The notes: generated by a model from the letters alone, not told the origin. Shown: positions 1 to 48,240, numbered from the stretch's first letter. The stretch is DNA of 64,000 nt from Protula sp. h YS-2021 (GCA_949752745.1 OX457031.1:6096849-6160848); one strand, 5' to 3'. Numbers and translations are program-made.

Positions 1-290
1 CATCGATGCTTCTGAGGTATCACTTACATTCTAAATTTATATTAGCTAATATCCGTTACGATGTTTCATTGGGTCCCATCAAAGCCCCATCAAGGACCAC
101 TGTTCACCAGCAAAACTGTTTGTATATCAGCTAATTTTACCAGTGAATATCATATCGAAAGTGCCAATACAAACCATTTAGGAAGGGGGATCCCGAAAAT
201 ATTGAACATTAAATGAAAATGTGGGGAAATACTTCCAAAACAAAACAGAAAGAACTCATGTTTGAGACCCTTGCATGTGATTTAATATGG

Positions 291-1105
291 GAGAGTGTTG
301 TTTAACAGATTGTCCATGCGACTAGGCGGTGGAAAGTGTACGTCAGAGGGTTAGCACAGAGCAGAGGAAGGTTTACCTTGGAGGGTGAGCATAGAAGAGA
401 GGGAAGTTGACCTTGGAGGGTTAGCATAGAAGAGAGGGAAGTTGACCACGGAGGGTTAGCATAGAAAAGAGGAAAGTTGACCATGGAGGGTTAGCACAGA
501 ACAGAGGAAAGTTGATATGGGATATGGGATATGGGAGAGTGTTGTTTAACAGATTGTCCATGCGACTAGGCGGTGGAAAGTGTACGTCAGAGGGTTAGCA
601 CAGAGCAGAGGAAGGTTGACCTTGGAGGGTGAGCATAGAAGAGAGGGAAGTTGACCTTGGAGGGTTAGCATAGAAGAGAGGGAAGTTTACCACGGAGGGT
701 TAGCATAGAAAAGAGGAAAGTTGACCATGGAGGGTTAGCACAGAACAGAGGAAAGTTGAGCTTGAAGGTTTAGCATAGAAAAGTGGAAGGTTGACCACGG
801 AGGGTTAGCACAGAACAGAGGAAAGTTGAGCTTGAAGGTTTAGCATAGAAAAGAGGAAGGTTGACCACGGAGGGTTAGCACAGAACAGAGTAAAGTTGAC
901 CACGGAGAGTTAGCACAGAACAGAGGAAAGTTGACCACGGAGAGTTAGCACAGAACAGAGGAAAGTTGACCACGGAGAGTTAGCACAGAACAGAGGAAGG
1001 TTGACCTTGGAGGGTTAGCATAGAAAAATGGAAAGTTGACCATGGAGGCTTAGCACAGAAGAGAGGAAAGTTGACCTAGGAGGGGTAGCATAGAAATGAG
1101 GAAAA
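291..1105. repeat. Array of 37-38 bp units, about 20 copies
   Basis: Units close to GAGGGTTAGCACAGAACAGA plus GGAAAGTTGACCAC. A larger 241-bp duplication makes 291-520 and 532-760 near copies. The DNA before 291 shows nothing recognisable. Confidence 0.9.
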
Positions 1106-1109
1106 CTGC

Positions 1110-1690
1110 CCGTGGTGCCCGTATGAAAGCTTTTTGTAATCGACCAGTAAGTTTTTCATCCATTGAGTAACTTCGTGTGTGGATGGCAGGTAGTGGGTAT
1201 TGTTTGAGAAACTTTGTATGTGGTCATTTTGTGTTAGTTGGCGGTAGGTTTGCATGTTGGTTGGCTAGTTGGTTTGTTGGTTGGTTGGTTGTTTTGGTCG
1301 GTTTTCATCCCTTTTTTCAAATGATTCGCCTGTCCGAACCTAACCTATTTTCCTGTTTTTAAAAAATCAGTGACCCGGCTTTGTCTAAAATTGTTTTTTT
1401 TCCGCAAAATATGGTTTAATGCTTAGATAAAACGACTAAATGACTCAACACTTGTAAAAACACTGCCGTTCGATCCCTTTATTATTTTTTTATTCGAATT
1501 ATTTTGAAGCCGGCCGGTTCACTTCCTTTTTTATTTGCCATTTTATTGACCTGGCCGCGGGATGAGAATCAATGTTACTTGTTCCTCGCCTTAGACAGCC
1601 TTTACACGTCATGATACATTTGTAATTTTCGTGGTTTTATCAACTTGCACTGGTTTCTGCATTGGACTTGATTTATTAGACATGATAAGC
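1110..1690. other. No gene seen
   Basis: A short GTTG-rich stretch at 1250-1300, otherwise AT-rich DNA without splice-flanked frames. Confidence 0.4.
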
Positions 1691-1850
1691 AATACATAAT
1701 CAATAGGTAATCAATACACAATCAATACGTAATCAATACACAATCAATACGTAATCCCTACGCAATCAATGCGGAATCAATACGTAATCAATACACGATC
1801 AATATCACAATGCAATCAATACGTAATCAATACGTAACCAATCGAAACTA
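1690..1850. repeat. Array of AATCAATACGT-type 11-12 bp units
   Basis: About 13 degenerate copies of AATCAATACGT or AATCAATACAC. Confidence 0.85.
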
Positions 1851-1869
1851 TTCACAACGCAAAAAAATG

Positions 1870-36862
<34,993 letters not shown>

Positions 36863-36989
36863 GCTCTGGCATTAGATAAAACAGCGCGAGTCAGCAGAGC
36901 CAGGAAGCGAATCAATCACTGAATAAAAGATGAAGGAAAACAGTTAAAAAAAAGGAATTTGAGTACAGAACTTGAACGCTTTGCAGTAT

Positions 36990-37830
36990 ACAACTAGAGC
37001 CTTAGTAAGGCAGGATCCCTCGTGAAGCAGAAAAGTAAAATGCATGAAAAAGTTACAGGTAAAAATTAACAATTTTGACAGCTTTCCCCACGTGAAGTTT
37101 TGGCATATTTTCAAAATAACAACTTCAATTTATGTATTTTTCACAATCCAGTGTTTAATATTCCCTGATTTTCCCGATTTTGACAATAATGCCATGTTCC
37201 ACATCTCCAGTGTATATATCTTGACCATGCAAGGTTTCAGGTTCCTACGACAATCACTTCTATGAGAAGTTGGCCGGATAAAACATCGCCTCACGGCTAA
37301 GTTCAAGCCAAAAAATCACCATTTTTGACAATTTCCCACGACGTCAATTTTAGCCAATTTTGACAATAATGCCACACTGCACATCTTCAATATTTATCTT
37401 TTCACCATGCAAAGGTTCAGGTTTCTATGACAATCACTTCTATGAGAAGTCGGCCGGAAAAAAACATCGTCTCACGGTTAAGTTCAAGCGAAAAATTCAC
37501 AATTTTTGACAATTTCCCACGTCAGTTTTTCCCTATTTTGGAAATAATGCCATGTTTCACATCTTCAATATATATATTTGCACCATGCAAGGTTTCAGAT
37601 TCCTACAACAATCACTTCTATGAGAAGTCGGCCGGACAAAACATCACTGCTAAGTTCAAGCCAAAAATTCACAATTTTTGACAATTTCCCACGAGGTCAA
37701 TCCTTGGCCGATTTGGACGATAATGCCACATTGCACATCTTCAATATATATATTTTCACCATGCAAGATTTCAGGTTCCTATGACACACCCTTCTATGAG
37801 AAGTCGGCCAGACAAAACTTATTACTTTTT
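36990..37830. mobile_element. Tandemly expanded relative of the 61.5-kb element
   Basis: Begins near AAGGCAGGATCCCTCGTG and contains about four copies of a 190-bp unit built on CACCATGCAAGGTTTCAG, TCTATGAGAAGTCGGCCGG and TTTTTGACAATTTCCCACG. No coding sequence. Confidence 0.5.
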
Positions 37831-37849
37831 ATGGACATACGGACGAGCT

Positions 37850-38310
37850 CATAACTACATCCCTCCGTTTCATAAAATTTAGGGGATAAAATTTAGAAAT
37901 AGTGCATCACATAAATGGCTCAGTTCTAAATTATTGAGAATTTTGTACTGAGAAAAACAGATGTTTGCTTGAGATCAGAATATAGAATCCCCTATTATCA
38001 TCCAAAACAACAATCATTCTACAGTTTCAAACCGCCGTTTACTCAAGTTTGGTAGTTTTTGATGTGGTCGAAAATAATGCGCTAGGATATTTCTCAGTGT
38101 GTTTTCTTTGTGAAAAAGCCTGCTCGTCCAAACCTCAGTGTCCTGAAGCGTGTGCCGAAAGATCCAGAGCCTCGAAAGTTGATATCAATGGACATTACTA
38201 TTAACTAGGAATTATTAAGAACTATGACCTTTTCTGTCCTGGGGTGACAGAAAGGGTCCGCAGAACGATGGAAGCGCCGTAGCTCTGACAGAGAGACATA
38301 CCATGAAGAG
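37850..38310. other. Non-coding DNA upstream of the large gene
   Basis: Nothing recognisable between the tandem element and the hAT-like element. Confidence 0.4.
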
Positions 38311-38318
38311 CTGACTCG

Positions 38319-39139
38319 CAGGGTTGGGTTTTGGACGGTCCGAAACATATTTCGGACCGGAAAGTGTCCAAAACGTGGTAAAAACCGCCCGAAGGGGTTT
38401 TTACCTGTCCGAAACGGTCCGAAACTAAAACAACTAAACTTCTATGGACAAAAGACACTCATTCGAGGTGCTTGTTGCTTTCAATTAACAAAAACTAACC
38501 TTGATGCATTTTATGCATAATATCCATTAATATTTCTTTGAATTGTTTATTATGTACACAATATTTACACAATGTTTGTGCATAAGTCCTCTAATTTCAA
38601 AGTAAAGAGATTTACCTTACATACAATAGTTACGAAACTGGAGCAAAAGATATTAAGCAGATATGGAGTCGTCTTCGCCAATCCCCAGAGCAGTATACGG
38701 TGGCAAAGGAATTATATCGCGCAAGAGGCACTCCGAGAGAAGCCAATGGAGTGACAGATTAGGACTTTGATTCAGGATTAAAGCGCGCTCTAAATTTGGG
38801 TGTTAAATTAACAGCAATCGAACTCTTCAGGCACGCATTATTTGGATATTGGTGGGGTGGACTGTCTGCTGGTGTGACATTTGCGACTCACACACCAATG
38901 TGGACTGAAAGTGTTTTCATAAGAAGAAACGTTAAGTTAAAAAAAAAACAGGGAAATGTTTGAAAGTTAAAAAACAAACAGGGAAATGTTTGAATGAACA
39001 GAGAAACACGTTTTGTATATTTGAATAGTTTAAATTTGAGTTTCGGACCGTTTCGGATTCCAAAACTGTTTTGGACAGGACGGTAAAAACCTGGTTTATA
39101 CCGGGGGTTTAGCATCGTGTCCAAAACTTGCAAACCCTG
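38319..39139. mobile_element. hAT-like non-autonomous DNA transposon with 8-bp target duplication
   Basis: An 821-bp element beginning CAGGGTTGGGTTTTGGAC and ending in the inverse of CAGGGTTTGCAAGTTTTGG, flanked by the exact 8-bp repeat CTGACTCG (38311-38318 and 39140-39147). CAGGG ends and 8-bp duplications are hAT hallmarks. No transposase is present. Confidence 0.85.
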
Positions 39140-39149
39140 CTGACTCGGG

Positions 39150-41100
39150 GCTGGCCAACTTGAACCTACTGGTAGCTGAAACCCTGGGCGATAATTCAAA
39201 ATCATCAAATATATTTGAAAACACAGGTCGCTTCACTTTAAAACGGCTTGACATCAAAACGCATCGCTAACAATATTTTGTTCGACAAATTATTCTATTG
39301 CCCATACACACAACAAACTTAAACATGTCATATTTAAAAAAATTATTACATTTTACTACTTTCAAAAACCGTGTTTTCATTTTCCTCAAAGTTGATTGGC
39401 CAAAATTCATGTGAAAACAATATCCATGAGTATCACGATTGGAGCTTCGGTAATACAGCAGTCTTTTGTCCTGGTCCATAATTACATCAAACTTAAATAA
39501 TGAACCACGATAAGATAAGAATAGTTTATTCCAACTACATCAGCTCTGCAAAAATGTACTGCAAATGCTTACATAATGCAATTACATTTGAAAGGTAAGA
39601 AAGGCAAGGCTAGAAGCAAGTACTTCTGCATGAGCCAACACTTACAAAAAAAAAATAAAAAACCATTGCAGTGATATATTCGGCTGAAAGGTGACAACAT
39701 CAAGCTTTGAACGACTTTATTCATTCAAAGAATATTTATTAACAAAGTATTTCCTAAATTCAAATATCAGTTTTTGACATAAGCTTGTTTCATTTTTAAC
39801 TTGTTGCTTGTCTTACATTCAGTAATACTCTTTGAAAAACTATTCCAGATTTTTTTTTCACCTAGTATTGAGATACATTGTGACCATACAGATATTTGGC
39901 ATATTTTATCTTAAATTTGTTACGCTGGCGAATGCAGTAACAGTTTGTAGCAATAGTGAAATATTAGGTTATAGTATGCTTTATACATTTTAACTGCCAT
40001 TTGAATTCTGCAATATTGCAAATTTTTATTTGTCCCAATTTAGTAAACATTGTTGTTTTGTGAGTTCTTTTATGTACAGTACATACAATTCTGATGGCTT
40101 TCTGTTACGTGACATAAACCGACAGAAGTTTTGTCTTTGATGTGTTGTCGAATAGTAATACTTCATTCTGAGTGCGTACGATATTTTTTTTGCCTGTAGG
40201 CTGAAGGCAAAAAACAATATCGTACGCACTCAGAATGATGTATTACTTTATTATATGCCTACTTTTGTTATTTTTATGTCGTTCTTCAAAATTTTACAAC
40301 GCAATGTTTTTGCACTCAGTATGCTCAGATGGGGTGACGCGTAATCGGTACTGCGGTCAGCGAGCATTGATATTTGAGTCGGTTTTTGCACTTAAGAAAA
40401 TAAATATTAAGTATTTATTTGCTACGTGTAATGATTATTTCTGACGTAATACCCTCCCCCCCCCCTAGCCGCGGCATTATATCAGTTATATCTTTATTAA
40501 TTTCAAATCAATGCACACAAAATCACCCGAAGGACGTGTGTAAAATTACCAACAATTTATTATGAAAATGCTTATAGCGGGGAACCGTGCGATCTGTCCT
40601 ATGAAAACTGCATGCTGGTTTTTTTCTATCATTTCTTTGTGCGCGGACCTCTAGACATATAATAAATCCGTAAAATAGTTAAAGTAAGGCAGGAATAATG
40701 AGCTGAACAAAAAAATAAAGCATGTGAATCAAATCTGTAATAAGCTTTGTACATCAAAGCACAACATTTTGATAATTTACAACTTTTTCAATATGCTCCT
40801 TCAGGACAATTTTCGCCTATTAGAATATCTTAAAACATGAGTGGTGTGTATTTCTCTATTGTTAATGTATATTGGTATATAATCTGCAATAACATTTCTG
40901 GTGAAAATCATGTAATTTGTCTTCACAATATTTGAAGTTAATTACTCACATTGGACCAAACATGCAATTTATTCAATTCTAAACTAATTGCCTTAACAAC
41001 TTTAACTCTGCGCCACATTTAAATAAATTAGTATAATCGACAAACAATAAATTTAATAATTTTGGAGGCATTACAAATATCGGTTATATGCAGAAAAAAT
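39150..41100. other. AT-rich stretch, likely 3' tail of the older LINE and unique DNA
   Basis: No convincing coding sequence. RT downstream of motif A should lie here but has decayed beyond recognition. The only clear structure is the hairpin at 40156-40245. Confidence 0.4.
40156..40245. repeat. Near-perfect 40-bp inverted repeat with 9-nt loop
   Basis: Arms at 40156-40195 and 40205-40245 pair along almost their whole length, including CTGAGTGCGTACGATATT, with one mismatch and one extra base. The loop is GTAGGCTGA. Confidence 0.85.
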
Positions 41101-41790
41101 AATATGTGACGCACCACATAGAATTTTTAGAAATTGTCATTCATGATCACTGGCCTGGATGTCGTCAAATGGTGGTCACTGATGTCGAATGCTTTTTAGA
41201 GATCCATAAATACCGCTACCACATACTTTTCGTCAAAGGCTGTTCATTTATTCTACAAGTTCCATTATCGCTACTGATGTGGAATGGCCAGATCAAAACT
41301 CATACTGGCTGTCATTAGGTAACTGAAAATTATCAAGTAATTTTTCAAGAATTTTCAAGAACCGAGACACAAGGACAACGGCCTGCAATTTTTGGAATTT
41401 AAAGTTACCGTCAGATTTTAAAAGAGAGACAACTTTAACAAGTTTTATCTTATCCGGAAGCACTCCATAAGTAAAAGATAAATTACACTTATAACAGAAG
41501 GGATTGACAGTGAAGTGAAATAGTTCTTTAAAATTTCATTCCCAAATCATCACAACAGTGGACACTTTACCTGGCAACATCGAACAATACTCAGTATTTC
41601 TATTTCGCTTACAGGGTCTAAAACATTGTTTTTGAGACTGTGTCATCCCTTTTACTCGAATGGGTGAACGTCATATTTTGGAACATCTTTTGCTACATTC
41701 TATCCGACGTGTGCACAAAAAGTGTTAAAGCCATTAGCAACATTCTTCCCCACTCACTTTATTTTTATTGCTATGGAAAAATTTGGTGGG
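41100..41790 (-). mobile_element. Older LINE, reverse-transcriptase remnant
   Basis: Broken frames give GVLPDKIKLVKVVSLLKSDG, FLKILEKLLDN, GHSTSVAIMEL and VFMDL-stop-KAFDISDHHLT, which are RT blocks including the motif A Asp. Several stops show it is long dead. Confidence 0.65.
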
Positions 41791-41955
41791 TAAAGCATTA
41801 ACACCAGCACATTTTAATGACACTTTCCTATGTTACATATAGGTTTAATATTTCATTTTTTGCTCAAGCATCAGAGTGTTATCAGTTTTTTAAAACATAC
41901 AAAATGATAGTAAATTTTTTTTTAATATTTTGGTTCATTTTATTGGGATCTTTTT

Positions 41956-42290
41956 CTAACAAATGCCACACAAATTATTGTTATTTTTGCACGCATCTAC
42001 CAGTATCTTGGTAATCCATAGGTTACTTTTTTGCTCAGAATTAACACGAACTTTTCTGTTGTACAGGTGTTTAAAGGTATCTATAAAATGATCGTATGTA
42101 TTATTTACATAAATACAGTTAAACATTTTTTTTTTTATTATCACTTCATTCCAGTATATATTTTAAAACTCATACATATCAAGTTATGGCAACGCAAACA
42201 TAGTGACCATTTTTTTTTTGATGCTGTTAAGGAGAACAAGTGCTTTTTTTATACTCTGGCCAAACACTTTCTAATCAACTGAAATCAAGT
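41956..42290 (-). mobile_element. Older LINE, endonuclease-RT linker remnant
   Basis: WNEVI, YDHFIDTFKHLYN and LWITKILVDACKNNNNL match the linker that precedes RT in CR1/Jockey-like LINEs (usually close to W-I-T-x-x-L with K-K-N). It is the expected continuation of the endonuclease piece at 48.4 kb. Confidence 0.6.
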
Positions 42291-42407
42291 TTCAGTTTAG
42301 CGGTTGACAATAAGAATGAACATTATACAACAATAGTATATTAGCATATTAGCAGGGGGTTGAAGACAGAACAAAAAAAAAGTGCGGGAGGAAGAAAAAA
42401 AAATCAA

Positions 42408-45400
42408 CTATAAAAATTGGTCAATTTTTTCTAAAGCTTGGCATATAGATATATTTGTTTTGTTTAAAATTCGTTCAAAATATACTTTAGGTTTTAGAAA
42501 TTTAAGGTATTCAATAAAGTACACTTCTCTACTGTTAAGTTTGCAACGATGAATAAATAATCTTGCTTGCAGAAGAATGAAATCAACCATATAACTCCTC
42601 TCCCCTAAGTTATCGCTTCGAATAATTCCCAATAGTTTCATTCTGTTCGACAGAGCGATACTGGCTTCTATCATAATGTTATTATTTATAAAGTTTTCTA
42701 ATAATTTCCAGAATAAAGTTAAATTCGAACAGAGGATAAACATATGCATGATATCATTCTTCACTTTACAATTCTGACAGTTTGATGCGACCGTCCGGTC
42801 AAATTTTGCGACTATATAATTTGATGCATATTTTTTATGCATCACTTTGTAGTTTAACATACTGTCTCGAACATTTCTTGTCAAATATTTCGTCTTAACA
42901 AAGATTTCCTTAAATTCACAATCAGTCATACATATATTTTCATTTTTCCACCTATCTATACAGCTTGGTGTAGCTTCCTGAAGTCTAACTAGGTTCCAAT
43001 ATATTGATTTTGAGCATATTTTGGATATCACTGAGTTATAAAATTTAGATGTAAACATAATATTAACATTTTTTTTACTACTTATAATTTTTGTTGTATC
43101 TAGTGCCAATACACTTTTCCATTTTTGCGGAATCGCTGCCACCAGGCTGAATAGATTTAAGACATTTATTTTACAATCAAACCTCTTTTTTATTTCTAGG
43201 GGTAACATAATTGACCCATCCTTATTCATTATATCCGAAATACGCAATATTTTCTTGGTATATAATTCTTTAAAAAATACCGGTGAATTTCCTATTTGGA
43301 TATACTTGTTGTACCATAAGCTTTGATTTACTATGTCCACAGCTGTGACCGGCTCAGATTTTGCACTAAACCAATGGTGGAAAATTTCTTTATAAAAATT
43401 TGGCATTTCGAAGTGTAGTTTTTTGGTGTTTAGAGAAAGAGAGAGAATTTCAGAAAACTTTAGAGAGTCTGGCAAGTACTCTCGAATAAATTCAATACTG
43501 AAAGATTTCGTGAGATTGAATAGTCTTTTTATCCACATAATTTTTTTGTGCCTTCAAGAAGGAAAAATAATCTAAATGCCTTAAGCCACCGTCTTTATAG
43601 TCTTGAATAAGGACTAGTCTTTGTTTTCTGGGAGGTTTGCCGCTCCATATAAAGTTTTCTATGAGATGTTGTATTTCTTCGATAAACCAAGGTGGTGTAT
43701 AAAGAGAGTTAGTTGCATATATAATTTTTGGTAAGGCTAAGTTTTTTATTATGGTAATTTTTCCGCTTAAAGTCACGTGAAAATATTTCCAACGTTGTAA
43801 AGTCCCTTTAAAATCGTTGATTTTGTCTTTAAGATTGATATTATATATAGTGTCCACATCGTTGAAGTATCGTATTCCCAGAGATTTCACATCACCTGTT
43901 GTCCATTTTAAGCGAAAGGGTTTCCATTTATGAAAGTGTATCCTAGGCCTACCTATTTGTAAAATTTTAGATTTCTCATAATTAATTTTGAGTCCTGAAG
44001 TAAAATAAAATAAAGTAAAGACATTTAAAGCGTTTCTCAATGATATTATATCAGATACTATTAATGTGGTATCATCCGCAAGGAGGCTTATTTTTGTTTC
44101 AAAGTCATTATGTTTTATTCCTGTTATGTGTTTGTTTGTTCTTATTGCTATAGCGAGTATTTCTACTGCAACAATAAAAAGTAACGCCGATAAAGGATCT
44201 CCTTGGCGTACGCCATTTCTTACTTTAAAATATTTACTGCTGTTCCCATTGTTTATTGTGCAACTTTCAATGTCAGTGTAAACTACTTTAATCCACTCCT
44301 GGATATTTGCTCCGAAATTAAAAGCTTCAAGACAACTTATCAATGAAATTCCAATCAAGCTTATCAAATGCCTTTTCAAAGTCTATAAATGCTAGGATTC
44401 CTTCTTTGTTCTTACGATTTAAATAATCTATGCAATCAATAGAAGTGCGAATATTATAACCGATAAATCTGTTTTTAATAAAACCGTTCTGATCAGTTGC
44501 TATTATTTTTGACAATATTTTTTGAAACCTTTTTGCAAGACAGTTTGTCAATATTTTCGTATCGGTATTTAACAGAGTAATGGATCTCCAGTTTTTAGGT
44601 TCGGTAAGGTCTTTACCTTTTTTAGGAATCAGTCTAATGATACCACGCTTTTGTTCACAGCTTAGATTTCCACAATGAAAGCTATATTTGTAAGATTGGA
44701 GAAGATAATCTGAAATCTCGTTCCAAAAGAAAAGGTAAAATTCTTTTGTGAGACCGTCAGTGCCGGGAGTTTTATTTATATCCATTAATTTTACTGATTC
44801 ATAAAGTTCTTCTTTGGTGAGGTCCTTGTTGAGCATTACTTTATCTTCATAGTTAATTTGCGGAATAGAATCAATTTTTAGAAAATCGCTATAAAATATA
44901 TTTGATACTTTTGGATCTTTATCAAACAGTCTTTCGTAAAAACGCGCAGTTTCGGAGAGACTGGCGTTAGGGGTTATTATCTCTTCGCCATTCATTCCTA
45001 CGAGTCTAGTGATCTTCTTTTGCTCGTAATTTTGTTTTTCCAAATTGAAGAATAGAGAAGAGTTTCTTTGGTCGAATTCAAGAAAATATGCTTTGCTACG
45101 TAAATAATAGCCATAGGATTCTGTGCGTTCTAACGTCTCAAGATCAATCCTTACAGATTCAATTTCAACCTGTATTTCTTCACTTGTTCTGGATTTTGAT
45201 TTGCTGGCGATTTCTGTTTCTAGCACGTTTAACTTGTTATAGAGATTTTGTTTTTCAATTTTCTCTTGTTTGGATTTGTTCTTTGAATATATGATTGATT
45301 CTTTTCTAATTAAATGCTTTAAGTACTCCCAGTCAGTGTGAGGGTTACTTGATGTGAATTGTCTTTGATCTGCTATTATATTTTTAATAAGGGTGACATA

Positions 45401-46222
45401 ATTATGGTCTTGAAGTAAATATGAAGCGAATTTCCACCATCCGGGACCTTTTTTAAGATTTTCATCAGTGACACAGATTTTTAATATGATAGCACTATGG
45501 TCTGATCTAAAGCCGGGAACTATATCGATATAGTTTAAATCAAAATTTATAGATGATGAAGTTAGCCAGTAGTCTAGTCTTGATTGAGTCAAAGAGCGGT
45601 GTAGACGTCGCCAGGTAAATCGACATGTTTTTCCGTTTTTCACTCGCCACAAGTCCACGATATTAAAATCATCGCATAATTGTAACAATTTTTCGACTCC
45701 TCTAAACTTCGTAAAACTCTGTGGCGATCTATCTAGCTCGCCATCAAGGATTGCATTTAGGTCACCCCCTAATATTAACTTTGCATTTCGTCTGTTAGCC
45801 AAAAGGCTATAGATCTCCTCCCAGAAATTAACCTGGTTGATTTGAAACTCAAGATTTGGTGCATATAGATTTAAGATACAATATTGGAGTTCATTAATAT
45901 TTATGTCTATTAATACATATCGTCCTGTAGTATCAGTCTTGTAATTTAACATGTTAACGATCAAGCGTTTTCTAATAATAGTGAGTACCCCTTTGCTTGA
46001 TGTTGTACCGTGAGAGAATATCATTTCATCACCTCTACTATAGCAATCCCACTCAGATTTCCAAAGCTTTTCTTCACTTGTACAAGAATGAGTTTCTTGT
46101 AGCATAATTATGTCAAATTCTCCTTTTGGATGATACCTAATAAAATGCAATGTTTCATTGCGCTTCTGTTTATTTCGCAAACCCCTACAGTTTTGTGAAA
46201 AGAATGTTAGTTTTGTAGCCAT
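42408..46222 (-). pseudogene. LINE ORF2, endonuclease and reverse transcriptase, two frameshifts
   Basis: The first frame (46222-44327) starts MATKLTFFSQNCRGLRNKQ and carries the APE-type endonuclease motifs LQETH, GGDLNAI and SDHSAI. RT blocks follow: KTPGTDGLT, IPKKGKDL, NWRSITLLNTDTK and AFIDFEKAFDKLDW. A one-base shift near 44335 moves to the frame with NGVRQGDPLSALLF and LLADDTTL, the catalytic box with two Asp. A second shift in a run of seven A (about 43545) moves to the last frame, which has a Cys-x2-Cys...His...Cys cluster near FW as in L1/Tx1 C-termini. The breaks make it a pseudogene. Confidence 0.88.
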
Positions 46223-47505
46223 CCACTGTTATTAGCTATATTTTTTGAGTGTTTATCAGCCATGTGGTAGATGTGCAATGTTCTCCATAACAGCAAAGTT
46301 TGTAACAGTAATGTAAAAAAAGACGCAGTATAATTAAACAATGTAGTAAGCGCAGTGATGTAGTGCGGATTAAAGAGCTTGAAATTAATAGATTGTTCAA
46401 CTTTTGGTTTGAGCTTTAGGAGCACGGAATGATATTTACACACTTTTTAATTGTTTGGAGAGAATAAAGGACCGACGTTATACAGAGTGTCTAGGGCAGC
46501 AAGCGCACATTGCCATGTATGTAAAACCATAGCTGTCAGCTATGGCACTAAGTCACCCTGTTTATTAATATTTAACGTGTGTATAGCGATTATTGAATTA
46601 AACCTTCACAGGTCACAGCTATCACTGGTGTGATGTTCAACAGACGTGCATTGTTTACTCATCGTTCATCCAGCACCACTGCATGCATTTGACGACGTAT
46701 ACAATGATAATAAATAGACTCTGATTTCCATAGATATCCAAAAATTACTGTTTTTTCATTTGAGATTTAGCTGTATTTTTTTATGCCACCAGCCCCTTAA
46801 TGCTCAAAGTGTAATGCTGAATAGTAGGAGGAAGCATTTTTTGGCACTCTATGGAATAAACAACGGAACTTTATCAAAGCAAATCATACACGCATTCAAA
46901 GCCAGGAACATACAACCCGTAGGTCTTATGGAAGCCTCACGGATAGAGTGATATGGCAGTGCTCTTTGTCAACCAAACAAAATAATATTTTACGTTATTA
47001 TCTGTACCTCTCTTCCATGGGACTTCCATCTACCGACCGGTATTACCTTTCCCGTTACCGTTGTCAACGCCTTTTATTCACACTAGGCACTATCGTTCAT
47101 GCCAATGTCTACCGATGTTTAATATGTTGTATTTTTTAGCAAGAGGAACCAGTAATATCTGGAACTCCGTGGAGGTGTTAGTACTTTTTTTAAAGCAAAA
47201 ATTATAAACGGCCACTGACCGCCAACTGACGACGCGTAGCCCGTGAAGGTTCCACATATGAATCAATATAACGTTTTTAAACAGAATAACATAAATATAA
47301 AAATCAAAGAGAGTTGGGCTCTCATATTCCAAAATATCTCTGGTATTTTTCTTTCGTGGAACTTCCATGGACGAACTTTTATTAAAAGTTTCCACAGCTA
47401 ATACCATCAGCTAGAACATTCAAATACCTGTCACCTTGCTCTTGAACACTTAATTGGGGATCATAACAAAACTTCTTTGTGAGATACTGAAAACAATGTG
47501 GAAAT
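46222..47505. other. Spacer between the two ORFs of the younger LINE
   Basis: 1.28 kb without a convincing frame. A short minus ORF ending NIANNSGWLQN overlaps the ORF2 start. The length is unusual for a LINE spacer; a degraded insertion could be hidden here. Confidence 0.4.
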
Positions 47506-48240
47506 CTACCCCTGTCGTAGCCTGTCTCTTACTTTTTCTAGAATTTTGCCAAGATTGTTCTCCCCACTATATTTTAGTTCATCCAGGTCTTTGCTAAATA
47601 TCTGTTTTCCTGTAGAAAAGAAAGAGTCGTATGGATTACATTCTAATATGGCCCTAGGAAAAGTCGCTAGGAGTCTTTGCCAAAAGTCTTCATTTTGGAC
47701 AAATTTACCGAAAAGTACTTTTTCCATCGCCTCTAAGTCTGCCTCCCTGGCGTTCCCGTGTTGCACCCGCTTCCCCATTCTTTTCATTTGAACTGGATTG
47801 GTTTCCCGCATAATGCAGTCCGCTCTGTACACATCCCCTGCGCGTCTGGCTCTGTAATATTGGAAGGCCTGTTCCACACAGTTAAAGACTGTTCCTTCTA
47901 TGGCGACCTCAGATTTGTAAAAATTGCTAAAGGGGGATAAGTATCCGTAGAAGCGAACCTGGGTGTCGTTTATAACTGTACTGCCGCTGTCTGATATCCC
48001 TGCTTTATTTATATCCGCTACAGAGTAGAATCTCCCTTTAAATTTCAGTCTATCTCCAACCAGCCGGGCTTCTGGATCCATCATTTTTGCACTTTCCAGA
48101 GATTTCGATAGAAATTCTCGTCGTTTTGTGTACGCAGCGGGGGCATCTGGACGTATGAAGACACCAGTACCACGTAGTGCTCTTCCGTTTTGGAGCACCC
48201 TGCTTTTGTCCGTTATTGTTAAACATATTTTTTGTTTCTA
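47506..48240 (-). CDS. LINE ORF1 C-terminal region fused to NADAR domain
   Basis: The frame opens after a TAG at about 48241; the first part resembles the C-terminal domain of L1-type ORF1 proteins (RALRGTGVFIRPDAP, KRREFLSK, ARLVGDRLKFKGRFY). It continues into a NADAR domain: VRFYGYLSPFSNFYKSEV, FNCVEQAFQYYRA and AILECNPYDSFFSTGKQ contain the conserved FSNF, EQ-Y-A and late D-FF-G blocks. NADAR proteins such as YbiA/RibX are N-glycosidases of riboflavin intermediates or ADP-ribose-related substrates. There is no in-frame ATG near the start. A continuation above the TAG to about 48369 also looks coding, so the ORF is 5'-truncated or has a premature stop. A domesticated single gene is the alternative. 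Confidence 0.7.

Noticed and set aside
42000..42280. Plus-strand hydrophobic ORFs
   Set aside because: Antisense to the older LINE linker; AT-rich, no splice sites or similarity.
46207..46443. 78-codon minus ORF as a separate gene
   Set aside because: Overlaps the LINE ORF2 start, no similarity; probably element leader sequence.
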